Source of the DNA: Liolophura sinensis
Lineage: Eukaryota > Mollusca > Polyplacophora > Chitonida > Chitonidae
Direction of reading: 5' to 3'
Assembly (NCBI RefSeq): GCF_032854445.1
Contig: NC_088295.1
Span: forward strand, 30,622,470 to 30,686,469
DNA length: 64,000 nt
A program made the position numbers and the translations under genes. This document shows positions 13,761-24,617 of this stretch, piece after piece. The notes under the pieces are model-generated. The model worked only from the letters and a program-made list of their open reading frames with translations. It made no database searches and was not told the origin of the DNA. Position 1 is the stretch's first letter. Every line of letters begins with the position of its first letter.

Positions 13761-15339
13761 ACTATAGCACTGCATCATATAAACTCTTCATTCGCTTTGT
13801 CAAATTCCTCAGCTAGACAGACTCATACACATAGCTTTCAAAGGTACGACCAGAAATGGCTGTTTCTGGTATATGTTTCATTTGATGAAGGCGGGTTGAC
13901 AACGCGATCTGCAGGGTTATACCGCTGTGGAAATAAACATATGTGTCCTATCACACAGGTCGCCTGAAATTTTACATTACACACCTGGTGTGTGAAAGCT
14001 ATAAGTTATATATGCCTATATGGTACAGGCGTGCAGATCGGCACAAATCAGGTAGCTATTGTTAGGAATGAGAAAACATTTAGGCACATATAGACGTAAG
14101 TGCACGTTGGTGTCACGCTACACATATCCATGTACACACGCGAACTGTAAGTTATACCAGCGTTGGATATTTGTTTTGTATATTGTACCTACGGAGTCAC
14201 GAACGCACGCGCCGATCGATCGCAATTTACTGTATATAGGGACCTATTAAACCCCATAAGGCCTTACTCACGTCATACCCTTGCATCGGTGTATCCAGAA
14301 AGCAGCCCACCCGGTATATAAGGCCACAGCTGGCTGAACCAATTAACCGCGCCTCATGGAGCTATATATTTAAGCCTATATATATAAATTGTGAAATTTA
14401 TTCGAATATATTGTAGCCTGGATTTATGTTGAATTTTGAAAGCGAAAAAAAAAGAAAAAACAAAAAAAAAAATGATTACTGAGCGCTAATGAACTATATA
14501 TTTCTGTGTACTATGGCATTAATCATTGCCAGTTTGCCATGGGTTTGTATCCTTGAAGTTGTTATTGTGCTCTGTGTTGTCTGTAGTCTGTCGTATAGTA
14601 CATACAGATAGCTTGCGTGGGAAGACCTATATAGATTAAGATAGAGCCTATACCTGTGTTTGTCAGGCAAGGCCAGGTGCTTGGATAACAGTTTAATGAC
14701 TACGGTCTTTCCGCCGATAAATATAAGTGAGTGATTATGCACAGCTGACAATCCAGGACGTTCTTCCAAATGCAGCTGCACTTACATTGAAAAGGTATCC
14801 TAAACTAAAGGCGAGTCACTATATACAATGACATAACAATTACGCCCCAAAATACTTTTTCTAATTTGCTGTGAAATGTTTGTTCAATGAATAATATACC
14901 AGGATTCAAGATTAATGTAAGGTCGTGTCTGTGTGATTTATGACATGACAAGCTATTTCATCAACGCATTGTACTCTTATTATCGAAGTAGTTCTTAATG
15001 TCGACACATCCATATTGTGAAGTACAAAATGAGACTATACACATATGTTGTATGTACATATATAAAAAAGATAGAAGTGGGTGTGTTCAAGTATTAAGTA
15101 TACCCATCTCATCCAAACAGGCGCTGTAAATTTTAAGTATTTTCTCACATCCCACGCACTTCAATAGTTACCTCGCAAAAACACGCTAGGGTATTAAGCA
15201 ATTAATTATTACGATCGCGTTCGAACCATTCAACTGCGTTAGGTTCACTAACTGCGTTGTAACTCCTGAACGAAAAAAGAGGACCAACTTAGGAACATCC
15301 ATGTATATAAAATAATGGGCTTTGCGTGATTCCCAATGG

Positions 15340-16190
15340 CTGTAAGTCACTTTCCTCGTGGTTGTGAACGCTACTTTCCTAGTGGTTGTGCGCATTATAC
15401 TTACTTTGTGGTTGTGTGCGTTACTTTCCTCGTGGTTGTGTGCGTTACTTTCCTTGTTGTACGCGTTATACTTTCCCTGTGGTTGTGTGCGTTACTTTCC
15501 TCGTGGTTGTGCGCGTTACTTTCCTTGTGGTTGTACGTGTTATACTTACTTTGTGATTGTACGTGTTATATTTACTTTGTGGTTGTGTGCGTTACTTTGC
15601 TCGTGGTTGTGTGCGTTACTTTGCTCGTGGTTGTACGCGTTATACTTTCCTTTTGGTTGTGTGCTTTACTTTCCTCGTGGTTGTGCGCGTTACTTTCCTT
15701 ATGGTTGTACGCGTTATACTTTCCTTTTGGTTGTGTGCGTTACTTTGCTCGTGGTTGTGTGCGTTACTTCCCTTGTGGTTGTACGCGTTGTTGCTATCCT
15801 TGTGATTGTGCGCTTTACTTTCCTTGTGGTTGTGAGCTTTACTTTCCTCGTGGTTGTGCGCGTTACTTTCCTTGTGGTTGTACGTGTTATACTTACTTTG
15901 TGGTTGTACGTGTTTTATTTACTTTGTGCTTGTGTGCGTTACTTTCCCTGTGGTTGTGCGCGTTGCTTTTCTTGTGGTCGTACCTCACGTTGTTTGTAGT
16001 AAGTCATTTTTCTCATATGTGGTTTCCTTGTGGTACCGAACGTAACGTTCCTTGTGTGTTTTGCGCTGTTGCGCTGTTGCACGTAGCTCCAGTTGAAGTG
16101 TCTCACTCCTTTATGGTTACACATTACTTTCCTTTTGTGTAATTTTCCCAGTGGTGGTACGTCATTTCCCTTGTGCTTGTACATCACTTT
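15340..16190. repeat. 24/26-bp minisatellite
   Basis: About 35 imperfect copies of two alternating units: a 24-bp one (GTGGTTGTGTGCGTTACTTT + CCTC) and a 26-bp one (GTGGTTGTACGCGTTATACT + TTCCCT). Decayed copies continue to about 16340. Stop codons are rare in several plus-strand frames, so open frames of up to 268 codons appear. They encode only a Val/Leu/Cys-rich repeat and are not counted as genes. Confidence 0.93.
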
Positions 16191-16340
16191 TTTGTGCTAA
16201 GTCATTTTCCATGTCGCTATACAACCCTATCCATGTGTTGGTTCACATACATCACTTTCCATACGATTGTGCGTCAGTGCCCTTATGGTGTAAGGTTCTT
16301 TTCCTTTAAGTATACCTCTTTCTTTGTGGCCTTAAGTGGC

Positions 16341-18000
16341 TTTCACCATTAACTTAGACAAATCGCAATGGTGCCCATTCCGTAGCAAACGAATCTACGC
16401 ATAGAATGGTGCCCCACTGGCTGGTAATGTCAAGGACACGGTCCTATTAGAAACACCTAAGTCTCACATGTATCCGTGGACACAGGTATATGCATGAAGT
16501 TTCCCTTGCCCCATCTCTACAATGTCTAGTCGAAATGGTATTCCCTATCTCATTTAATTTATGTTCTTTCGTAATATAATTATTTAGGCATGCTGTCTAT
16601 TGTTATGACGAAGCGGTGACAAGGGGAATTTTCTTTACCTAATTTTTCTTCATTTGCTTGATTCACAATATTGCTTCAGTTCCCGTAAGCATTATTTTAT
16701 AAATGACACAACTGAATTCAGTTACTCCGTGAGGATATAGAACTCAGAGCCAGCGCAGTGCACTCCACTTGTCTATCTCCGAGCTGAGATACTGAATAAC
16801 AGTGGAGTCAGGAGTGGTTGACGGTGTACGGTTTGATCATTATTGAGTCTTTCCCCGTTCTGTGGAAAATCTTGATTGTGAATCCTGGAAAAACTGACTG
16901 CGTCCAGTGGTTTAACGTCTTGCATATTGATAGCCTTTCGGCCAAACGCTGGCGACATGATCTTCAAGATTCTTGCTTGAAGAGAACATCTTCAAATTTA
17001 GGGGTAAAACTTAACAAGGAATTAAAAATTCTTGATAATATTATTTATACGGTGCGCCGCCAACGTATAAGTGAAATATTATTGAGTACAGCGTTAAGCA
17101 CCAATCAAATAAAATAAATCATTCGGTGCATGTTTAGTCTGACGAGTCCTCGCACATTAGCACATAACAATAGACCTACTCCAACAGGGCCTTTCCACTG
17201 TAGTGAGATAAGTAAATTGACCTTTGGCCTGGTCTTAAATGACATTTACAGCATATAAGCTGTTCTTAAGTTGGTGATAATGGATGAAGAGATCAGACTA
17301 CATTTTTCACCAGTTTACAGTTCTGTAGGATATTTGTCAATTAAAGTAGATTCAGAGGCCATACAATGCAGATTTAAATCACCTTTCCAGCAAATAATCT
17401 TGTTTTAAATTGGTGATTCTTGCTGTTTATACCATGCTCAACGTTTTGCATGTGGTTACATTGACGTAGCTTTTATGTCAAATAAACCCCTACCTGGCAC
17501 TAATTAGTGTTTGTCTTAAATAGCCTTCGGAAGCCACATGAGCACCCGAGTTTCTGTTTGGTTTAGGGCTGTAGTAACCAGAATTCCCATGTGGTTTAGG
17601 GCTATAGTGACCTGAATGTATGGTATATTGCTATAGTCACCAGAATTCATATTTGACATGGGGCTATATAGTAACTTATATATTCCTCTTTCGTTTAGGC
17701 TTCTTAATCTGTAATCTGTTTAGTAACCTGAATCCCTATTTTGTTTTGAGCTATGCAGCGACCAGCACTATGTGGTAGTCTAGCTGGTTGGGACAACCAG
17801 CTAGGGGTTACGACATTCTAGAATATATTAATACGAGACGCTGACGCTGTGTTTCATGGGTGGAGAAATCAACGGACTTTGACAAGTGCCACTGAGGACA
17901 TTTCCCACAAGCGATGAACCCATTGTCACCGGTTGAACGAGCTCTCTATATAAGCTTGCCATATCGGCAGAAGGCAAAGGATCTCACGAAATAGCACGCA
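16341..18000. other. Region without identifiable gene
   Basis: No coding signal. 17560-17760 holds loosely repeated GGTTTAGGGCTATAGTRACC-like phrases (about 60 bp apart), and 17046-17119 holds a SINE tail. Confidence 0.5.
17046..17119 (+). repeat. 3' tail of SINE family A
   Basis: GCGCCGCCAACGTATAAGTG, AATATTATTGAGTACAGCG and CACCAATCAAATAAAATAAA identify the last 70 bp of family A. The 99-codon open frame crossing it is not a gene. Confidence 0.8.
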
Positions 18001-18002
18001 AT

Positions 18003-18110
18003 AATGCACACAAAAAGAAGAAATTTAACACAACAACATGTGTTGTTTCATTTAACACAGAAATGTGTTACCCCAACACAAACATGTGTTAAATAAATGT
18101 GAAGTACATA
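18003..18110 (+). repeat. Dispersed AACACA-rich repeat, copy 1
   Basis: ACACAAAAAGAAGAAATTTAA, ATTTAACACAGAAATGTGTT and ACCCCAACACAAACATGTGT match the reverse complement of 50447-50550. The sequence is dense in the palindromic word AACACATGTGTT. I do not know the family. Confidence 0.65.
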
Positions 18111-18309
18111 TGTTTGTGTTACAAAATAATGAAATACAGACAAGAACTTGTGTTAATTCAGCACAAGATAGACTGTTCAAATATGACACAATACTTTTAT
18201 TGGAAAGAACGTGCGACCGCATACAGGAGCGCTGGTATGTCGCTTACTGCCACTAAGGGATACATGCGACAGTTTCAGGAGACTGTTTAATGGTCCATAC
18301 ACATGTATA

Positions 18310-18625
18310 CCGTTATGAATAATGGAATTATTCAGCTTATTCTTTATCCGGCTGTTCGATCCATATCGCTCTGGCGCTACGTGAACTGTTCCATCAACTC
18401 AACACCTTCGGGGATATTTAACACGGGCAGGATCGAGGGAAATGTGATATAATACAGTGGCTGTATAGCGATATGGCGCTGATTTTGTCAGAATAAACCT
18501 CTGGCAACAGAAATTTTGAAATATAGATACAGGCCTTGTGTGTTAAGCTTGGTCGCATAGACTCTGGAATGGCTTGTTCTATAGTATAACGATCCGCGTA
18601 ATGGTGTCACGTTCGTCCATGGGCC
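18310..18625 (+). repeat. Unnamed dispersed repeat, copy 1
   Basis: Shares ordered blocks with 23010-23530: ATGAATAATGGAA, TATCCGGC, GTCAGAATAAACC, GGCAACA, ACAGGCC, GTGTTAA, then GATC and GTGTCACG. No coding capacity is visible. Confidence 0.5.
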
Positions 18626-18639
18626 AGACATGATATTGG

Positions 18640-21600
18640 TACCACCTGAGCTGGCCAAACCTAGTTGGCACTAACATGTTTATAGGTTCAGTAGAAATAA
18701 ATTAAGATATGATAGCCTTTCTGCAATAGTAGCTTTGCCATACATTTTGATGAAATGAAAAATCACCTTACAAGGCCTTGCGCAAATTACAAAAAGCAAG
18801 AGAAATGTCAATTTGTCGTGGGCTCTCAGTTAATAATATAATAAGACCAACTTGAAAGGGTGGTTTGGATTGTTTATGAAGCAAAGAAAAGGACCTGGTA
18901 CGGTAAGGCAGATAATCAGTGCCAGAACGGTAAGATAAGAACGTGCAAATTCCAAAACCCCAACACAAATTTCCAAATCAGAAGTACAAAAGTTGGTAGA
19001 ATCATTCATAAAAGTTATAATGCCATGAAAGAGATGGTTAATAGTAATACCCCTCCAATAATGCACTCTTAATCAACAATGTCAGTTTTTGTGTTCAGCT
19101 TTTTAATTTACAGTATGAAGATCAACGTTAACCAGAAAAATATTTTTATTGAAACCTTAATGTGTGTATATCTACGCGCTGTCAAAGTTTCCTATTGGTT
19201 AACGTTTGTCTTCATATGTAAGACATAAACTTTATAATGTGATCAGTTTTGTTATATTTTAGCAAGTTGAAAGTCTGTATTTCTGCTATGGTCTGTCAGG
19301 CATCGTCCACAGAACAGTGGACTAACGAAGTCCCTGCGAGAACAGTTTGCATATCGCGGAAGAGTTCCAATTTCTTTGCCTCTTATTTTTCCTTTGCAAC
19401 ATTCTACTGTGTGAGTGTGTTATTGTGAATTAGAAGGGATAAGCTGTGGTAAAATATGGTTACGTAACGCGTGGCAACTATAGCAAAATCATACGTGAAT
19501 CCTGGTTGAGAGCACGTGATATCCTAGCTATCATTAGCATTAACATACTATGCGTACTGGAAGTATAAGGTGGAAAGTTACATTTGTTATATATGTGGTG
19601 CATAACTGCGTGCTCAAGAATTTTTCAGAAAATACATTTTGATGATTTTCACTCTCTACAGTGTCTTATGCAAAAAAAAAAAACAATAAGGTATTTCATT
19701 GTGAGTAGAGCCGGCTATATTTTTTTTTCAATTTCATGACCTATACATCGCTTCAGTGCATGTTTGGAGTTTATAAGCCGCATGCTTGCCACATAACAGA
19801 AAAAAGATTAAACAGAATTGAAAATGAAGCACCCTTACGGGTATGTCAACAGCTGTCACTCACAGCTATAGTCAGTTTCGCTACTTGAGGTACACAGTTC
19901 CTTGCACTAAGGCCGAATCCCCGCCTTACCATATCAGGTCATTTATCGGTCCACGCTATTAGGTGAATGTTCAGTTGACTTGTACATTTACCTGTAAGAT
20001 TTGCAAGGTTTTCACCCGGGTTGATAACAGTTTATCAACAGTACATATGCCTCGAGGTGTACCTCTTTTATTTACACCCATTATTAAGGTGAGCTAAGGT
20101 AGATTAGCTCGCGTAAATAAACGTTCGTGTCATTTCCTTATCTGTGACTTTCAAGTCTGAAAACTACAATGTCCGATCAGATATTTGGAAGAAGACTGGC
20201 AATTGAAAGTTCCGCCAAACACTAACATTATGGACTAAATTATTCCGTATTACTCTTTGCCGGGTGTATATATCTACTTTGAAGTTAGACAAAAAACAAG
20301 AGGAAAAAAAGTTTATTATGAAGTGTATTTCAGACGAAATACATTTCTTTTTTCAAATTTTTACAACGTAGTAAATTGCTTTTAAGACACTGGACACATG
20401 AGTGTGTGATACCATGTTGTGAACAGTGACGTGAAACAAGGTTTTTGCCACTTGATAAATGCAGTCTGCTAAACTACCACTTTAAAATGCACAGGTATAC
20501 TTGTGTAGAGCCATAAATGCGTTAACTGAATAGACCCTAAAGCAAATTATTTCTTAATGGATATATCATTCGTTAATGAAGACACTACTAGGCAAACGGA
20601 GCAACCAGGCATCATTCATTGTTTTGATGATGATTCTGAATGCTTGATATCGCTAGAAGGTTAGGTACGTACAGCATTCTACTGCGACCGACGGCAACTG
20701 GACTTGATCACGGACAAATTTCACAGGTAACATAACAGCCAGTTCATTAGCATTTTCACCATGACAAAGACTTGACTGTTCTATCCAAATTAAGGTGCTT
20801 GTGATTAACCTGTAACTATCACTTTTAGATTTTCGAGGGATACACCAACTACTTCCGGAGCGTTCCACCCAAAACCTTGTTTGACACATCTCAAGATATT
20901 CGCACTTCAGAGATGAAATTGTACGCGTAATCTCTCCCAGCAGTAAAGCAGACAAAAAATGTTTCCAGGATTGTCATGCAGATGCAACTGTTCTATAACG
21001 AATGAAAACAGACGAGCCTCCGTCCAGTTTGCTAAGCTTGGTGCAGACGGTAGCATACTTTGAACAGCAATCTAAAAACTTGGCCAGAAAATCTTTGCCC
21101 TGCACAACGGACAGACCTCGATCCTGCAGTCGTACATTAGAAGGTCTAGATTGTACACAAACAGGAGTATTCCTCCAGAACTAGTAGTGTTAATCTATAA
21201 TCATTCATTTATTCCTCCAGAAGTAGTGCAGGAGAGGAACAGAAACAGATTGTAGGAGTCAATAAAGACGTATAATGAAAATCTCTTCTTATAAGGAACG
21301 CTCTCCTTTTAAAAAGTGCTACGCTTGACAGATTTAATATCTAGGTCAAAACGTCCACAAACAATCATGTTTCAGAGTCGGTTGGATGAATCACTTTACT
21401 TTGATTTTCGGATAAGAAGAGAAATCTCCTTTATCCAGGCAGCTTGACCATCCAACGAACAAATCACTTTGAACTTACATGGTTAATTAAAGCCACCATG
21501 CAACTAAGACATCAAATGAAGTACTGAAGTAGCAAGAATGTTGATTAAACATCCATGGCACCCACTGATAGATAAATGAGAGTGTAAATGTCTCTCTGAA

Positions 21601-22230
21601 AGAATTAGAAGCCTTGCAGTTTCCTTTGGTGTTTGGGGTCATGGAAAGACAACTACTGTGTGCCACTTGGAGTTTACCGTTTGGATATTTAGACCTGGAG
21701 TCAACAGTTAATTGTTGTAGTGTCTTACAAAATAATCAACAATCACCACATAACAACACTATAATTGTTAACACAAAGACAGAATTCCCTAAAATGTTAC
21801 GGAACATAAACTTTGTCTTCTGTCGTTTTCTGGAAAGAAAACTGTTAATGCAGTTCTCGCCCCTGTAGCTCACCCCCCTCCCAACCCAGAGATGTTAAAA
21901 TGTCATTTTCCGTAAACAAATCTGCCATTATGTTTGAGCAGATTAGCTTGAATTTGTTAAGGAAGTATTCCTACAGGTAAACACGCTGTTCCTGAGTTGA
22001 TTTGGGGTTCAAATAGTGCTGCTGTTGTATGAATGCTGGCAATATACGAGTTAGCACACTGAACAACAGGTTTATTAATGGGGGGCACAACTCATACAAA
22101 ATTACCCATCCACGAGGGCTATCATGTCAAAACATGAAGTAAAGACATATACCAACTTAAAAATAGCAAGGAGATTTGGCCACTCTGGGCGGTGCCAGTA
22201 TGTGAGATTTTGGGTCTTGGCCCATGGTCT
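18640..22230. other. Region without identifiable gene
   Basis: No supported gene or recognisable repeat. The 100-codon minus-strand open frame at 20653-20955 starts at a TTG, is preceded by an in-frame stop and matches no family I know. Confidence 0.5.
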
Positions 22231-22239
22231 ACGTCGCCT

Positions 22240-22460
22240 ATAAAACATATTAATAGACAGTTTGGAAATTCGACGGACCATGTTATCAACACCACTGCCT
22301 ATCTACAAGAACCATGGCTGTTCCACGCCTGCTTTTGATGAGGCAATGGCACCAAGTAAACTACCGTCACCATTTTTCTCTCTCGGTCCATTTTATATTT
22401 TCATAATTTCCAGAATATAAAATGTTGTGTAATAAGAGGAACAAACTAATAAAGATAGCA
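22240..22460 (+). repeat. Unnamed dispersed repeat, copy 2 (partial)
   Basis: Shares with 23300-23520 the order CGACGGACC, GTTATCAAC, CACTG, CTATC, GGCTGTTC, AATGGCACCAA, TCCATTTTA, CAGAATAT, GTGTAATAAGAGG and AAAC..ATTAAAGA. Only the right part of the element is present. Confidence 0.5.
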
Positions 22461-22636
22461 AATGATGCATCCCTGTATACCGGCCGTGGGTGTACGCACT
22501 GGTAGCTGAAATCAGCCCAGACAGCACAATTCTCAAGACACTCTTTGAAATTCGCAAAGCTTCGTGTTTGAAACATTCTTTTTGTAAATTATACCGTAAA
22601 TAACACCACCATATAGCTTAGCGCACTTTTCTGATT

Positions 22637-22976
22637 TAGAAAAAACCCTATAATTTATTTATTTACTTATTTGATTATTGTACTCACGGAAATTCTCAAT
22701 TTTACACAGTTTAATGGGTGCATGGAGGAAACCGGAATGTCTAGCGGAAAACCACAGACCTCTGGCCAGTTAGTGATGAAATTTCCCACACACAACGGCA
22801 CGTGGTCTTCAGCGCCCATTTGACAGCGCATACGGGCACGCCAAGTTCGCAGACAGCTTATTGTCACCAAGGACCCAGAAGTGGTGACTAGATTTGAACA
22901 CACACGGCACGTCATATGTCCGAGCGACTAAAATGCAAGTGCCGTAACCACTCGGCCACATGCCGCTCCCCTAAGT
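22637..22976 (-). repeat. tRNA-derived SINE, family C
   Basis: Read on the minus strand, it opens with GCATGTGGCCGAGTGGTTAC and later GTGTGTTCAAATCTAGTCAC, which resemble tRNA A- and B-box promoter elements. The body follows, then an (AAATA)n tail (plus-strand ATTTATTTATTTACTTATTT at about 22655). It is a different family from A and B. Confidence 0.7.
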
Positions 22977-23009
22977 TTCGGGAGAGAGAACAGTTGTTAA
23001 CATGCGCAC

Positions 23010-23530
23010 TGGTGCATGAATAATGGAAATTACTGCTACCGTGCTGATTTTATATCCGGCGGTAGGACACGGTCATCCATGTCTGGAGCCAAACTCTGGA
23101 GCAAAGTCCCTCTGGAGAAATTAACTTGGGTAGGATTAACGCAGTGACTTGAGACATAGTCCGGATTTGTCAGAATAAACCTATGGCAACAAAATATGTA
23201 CAGGCCATGCGTGTTAACCCTAGATGCATTAGACCCTGAAGTGGCCTTTTAATGAAAGGATCAGCGGGTAGGTGCCACGTCACAATCTCATAATACGGCG
23301 CAGCTTTGAAACTCGGCGGACAGACGTTATCAACTGCACTGTGAATCTCTATCCTCAAAAGACAGCGGCTGTTCGGAGATAAAAGCAAATGTATCTGCCT
23401 TTGAGGAGAAAATGACACCAAATATAGCCACCAGCGTATCTTTTCTTTTCCATCAAACCTTTTCGTTTTGCTTATTTGCAGAATGTTACTGTTGCGTAAT
23501 AAGAGGGCCAAATCATTAAAGACTTGAGAT
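23010..23530 (+). repeat. Unnamed dispersed repeat, copy 3 (longest)
   Basis: The longest copy of the element also seen at 18310-18625 and 22240-22460. It begins near TGCATGAATAATGGAAATTA and ends near AAGAGGGCCAAATCATTAAAG. The 113-codon minus-strand open frame inside it is not supported as a gene. Family and transposition type are unknown. Confidence 0.5.
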
Positions 23531-24540
23531 CCTGTATTTGCTGGAGGCGTATGGCCAACTTCGCAACCGAAATCGGCAAGATTACTTTCTATGCCTGCTT
23601 CCGCGTCAGGGGAGACTACTCTTATAATACCTTCTGCACAGCTCCCTATTCTGCAAAGGGTCTAACTTTTCTCACAAACAACGTTACCCTGTGGATCAAT
23701 ACTCCATGTAAAATTTCCCCCGGACCTGTTTGCCTTTGAAAAGTGGGTTCAAATGAATGAGTTTCCCCAAGTCCAAATTCACCTTGTGATCAAAGCACTT
23801 TTTTTCCTTTTTCATTTAAAGATACGAAAGGGCAAATATATCTATACTTCTCGCTCCGTAATGATGGTTCATCTTGATTTATGAAAAATCGCTTTTCGTG
23901 ATTAGACTTGGGCAGTGGTCTAGTGTCACTTAAAATGATGACGTCAGTTGACAGTGGTAGAAGGGATCCTGAAAATTGGTGAATGGATTCCTTTGCTTTA
24001 AAAAAGTGAGTCTGATTCAATCATTTCACTGAAATTCCATTCAAAACGCACTGTAAGCACTTAAAAATCCCTGTGCATCTGTCACAGATATTACATTAAA
24101 TATTTCTCTTAGAATAATACACAGCTGGCAAGGTAATTACAAACTTTGTATGTATGCATGCTTTGGGTTTTACCTTGTACTTCGGTCATATGAGGACAAG
24201 GGAGTCTTTAGGTGTTCGTATGTATAGTGACTCATGTGGCAGGTGAGCCCATGCTGCCGAAGTGCTGCTGTCCCTAAAGCAACATGCTGAAGGCACCAGA
24301 CAACACATCCTACCTAGTCACACTGTACGGATACCGCGCCTACCAGGCCTGTTTCCTTCGTATAACCTCACAGTACTGAACACCCAAATTAGGTAATTAA
24401 GCAAGTCAACATATCTACAGTGACATGAACCAATGAGGGCTCAATGATGGTATATAACACTTCCCACATCATTACACTTTTAAATAATCCTAATTTCATG
24501 AAAAACACAATCAAAGCCGCCATTTTTTAAGAGACTGATA

Positions 24541-24546
24541 TTTATT
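24541..24546 (-). terminator. eL42 polyadenylation signal
   Basis: AATAAA on the minus strand, about 50 bp after the eL42 stop codon. This gives the short 3' UTR usual for ribosomal protein genes. Confidence 0.7.
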
Positions 24547-24596
24547 CTCTTTGACAAATTGACAATTAAATCGATAGAGCGCAGGTTGATTCCACT

Positions 24597-24617
24597 TTAG
24601 AACATGATCATCTGGCC
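24597..24617 (-). CDS. RPL36A: eL42 last coding exon (21 nt)
   Basis: After acceptor TTTGTCTTTCAG, seven codons read G-Q-M-I-M-F-stop. This completes the family C-terminus (human GQVIQF). It is too short to be found without the upstream exons. Confidence 0.9.
   Translation of the reverse strand, partial: GQMIMF

Larger units (their letters stand above)
11609..15339. other. Region without identifiable gene
   Basis: Only SINE pieces (13367-13442 and 13600-13745), a T/G-rich tract at 12840-12893 and poly(A) runs near 13743 and 14444 stand out. The 95-codon minus-strand open frame at 14494-14781 starts at a GTG and has no recognisable domain. Confidence 0.5.

Noticed and set aside
15336..16142. 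268-codon plus-strand open frame
   Set aside because: It is entirely minisatellite, the frame shifts between unit types, and it encodes only a Val/Leu/Cys repeat.
20653..20955. 100-codon minus-strand frame
   Set aside because: Starts at TTG after an in-frame stop, with no acceptor and no recognised family; kept as unsupported.
22900..22976. Possible tRNA gene (GTGGCCGAGTGGTTAC on the minus strand)
   Set aside because: The acceptor stem does not pair and the sequence continues into a SINE body and A-rich tail; it is a SINE head.
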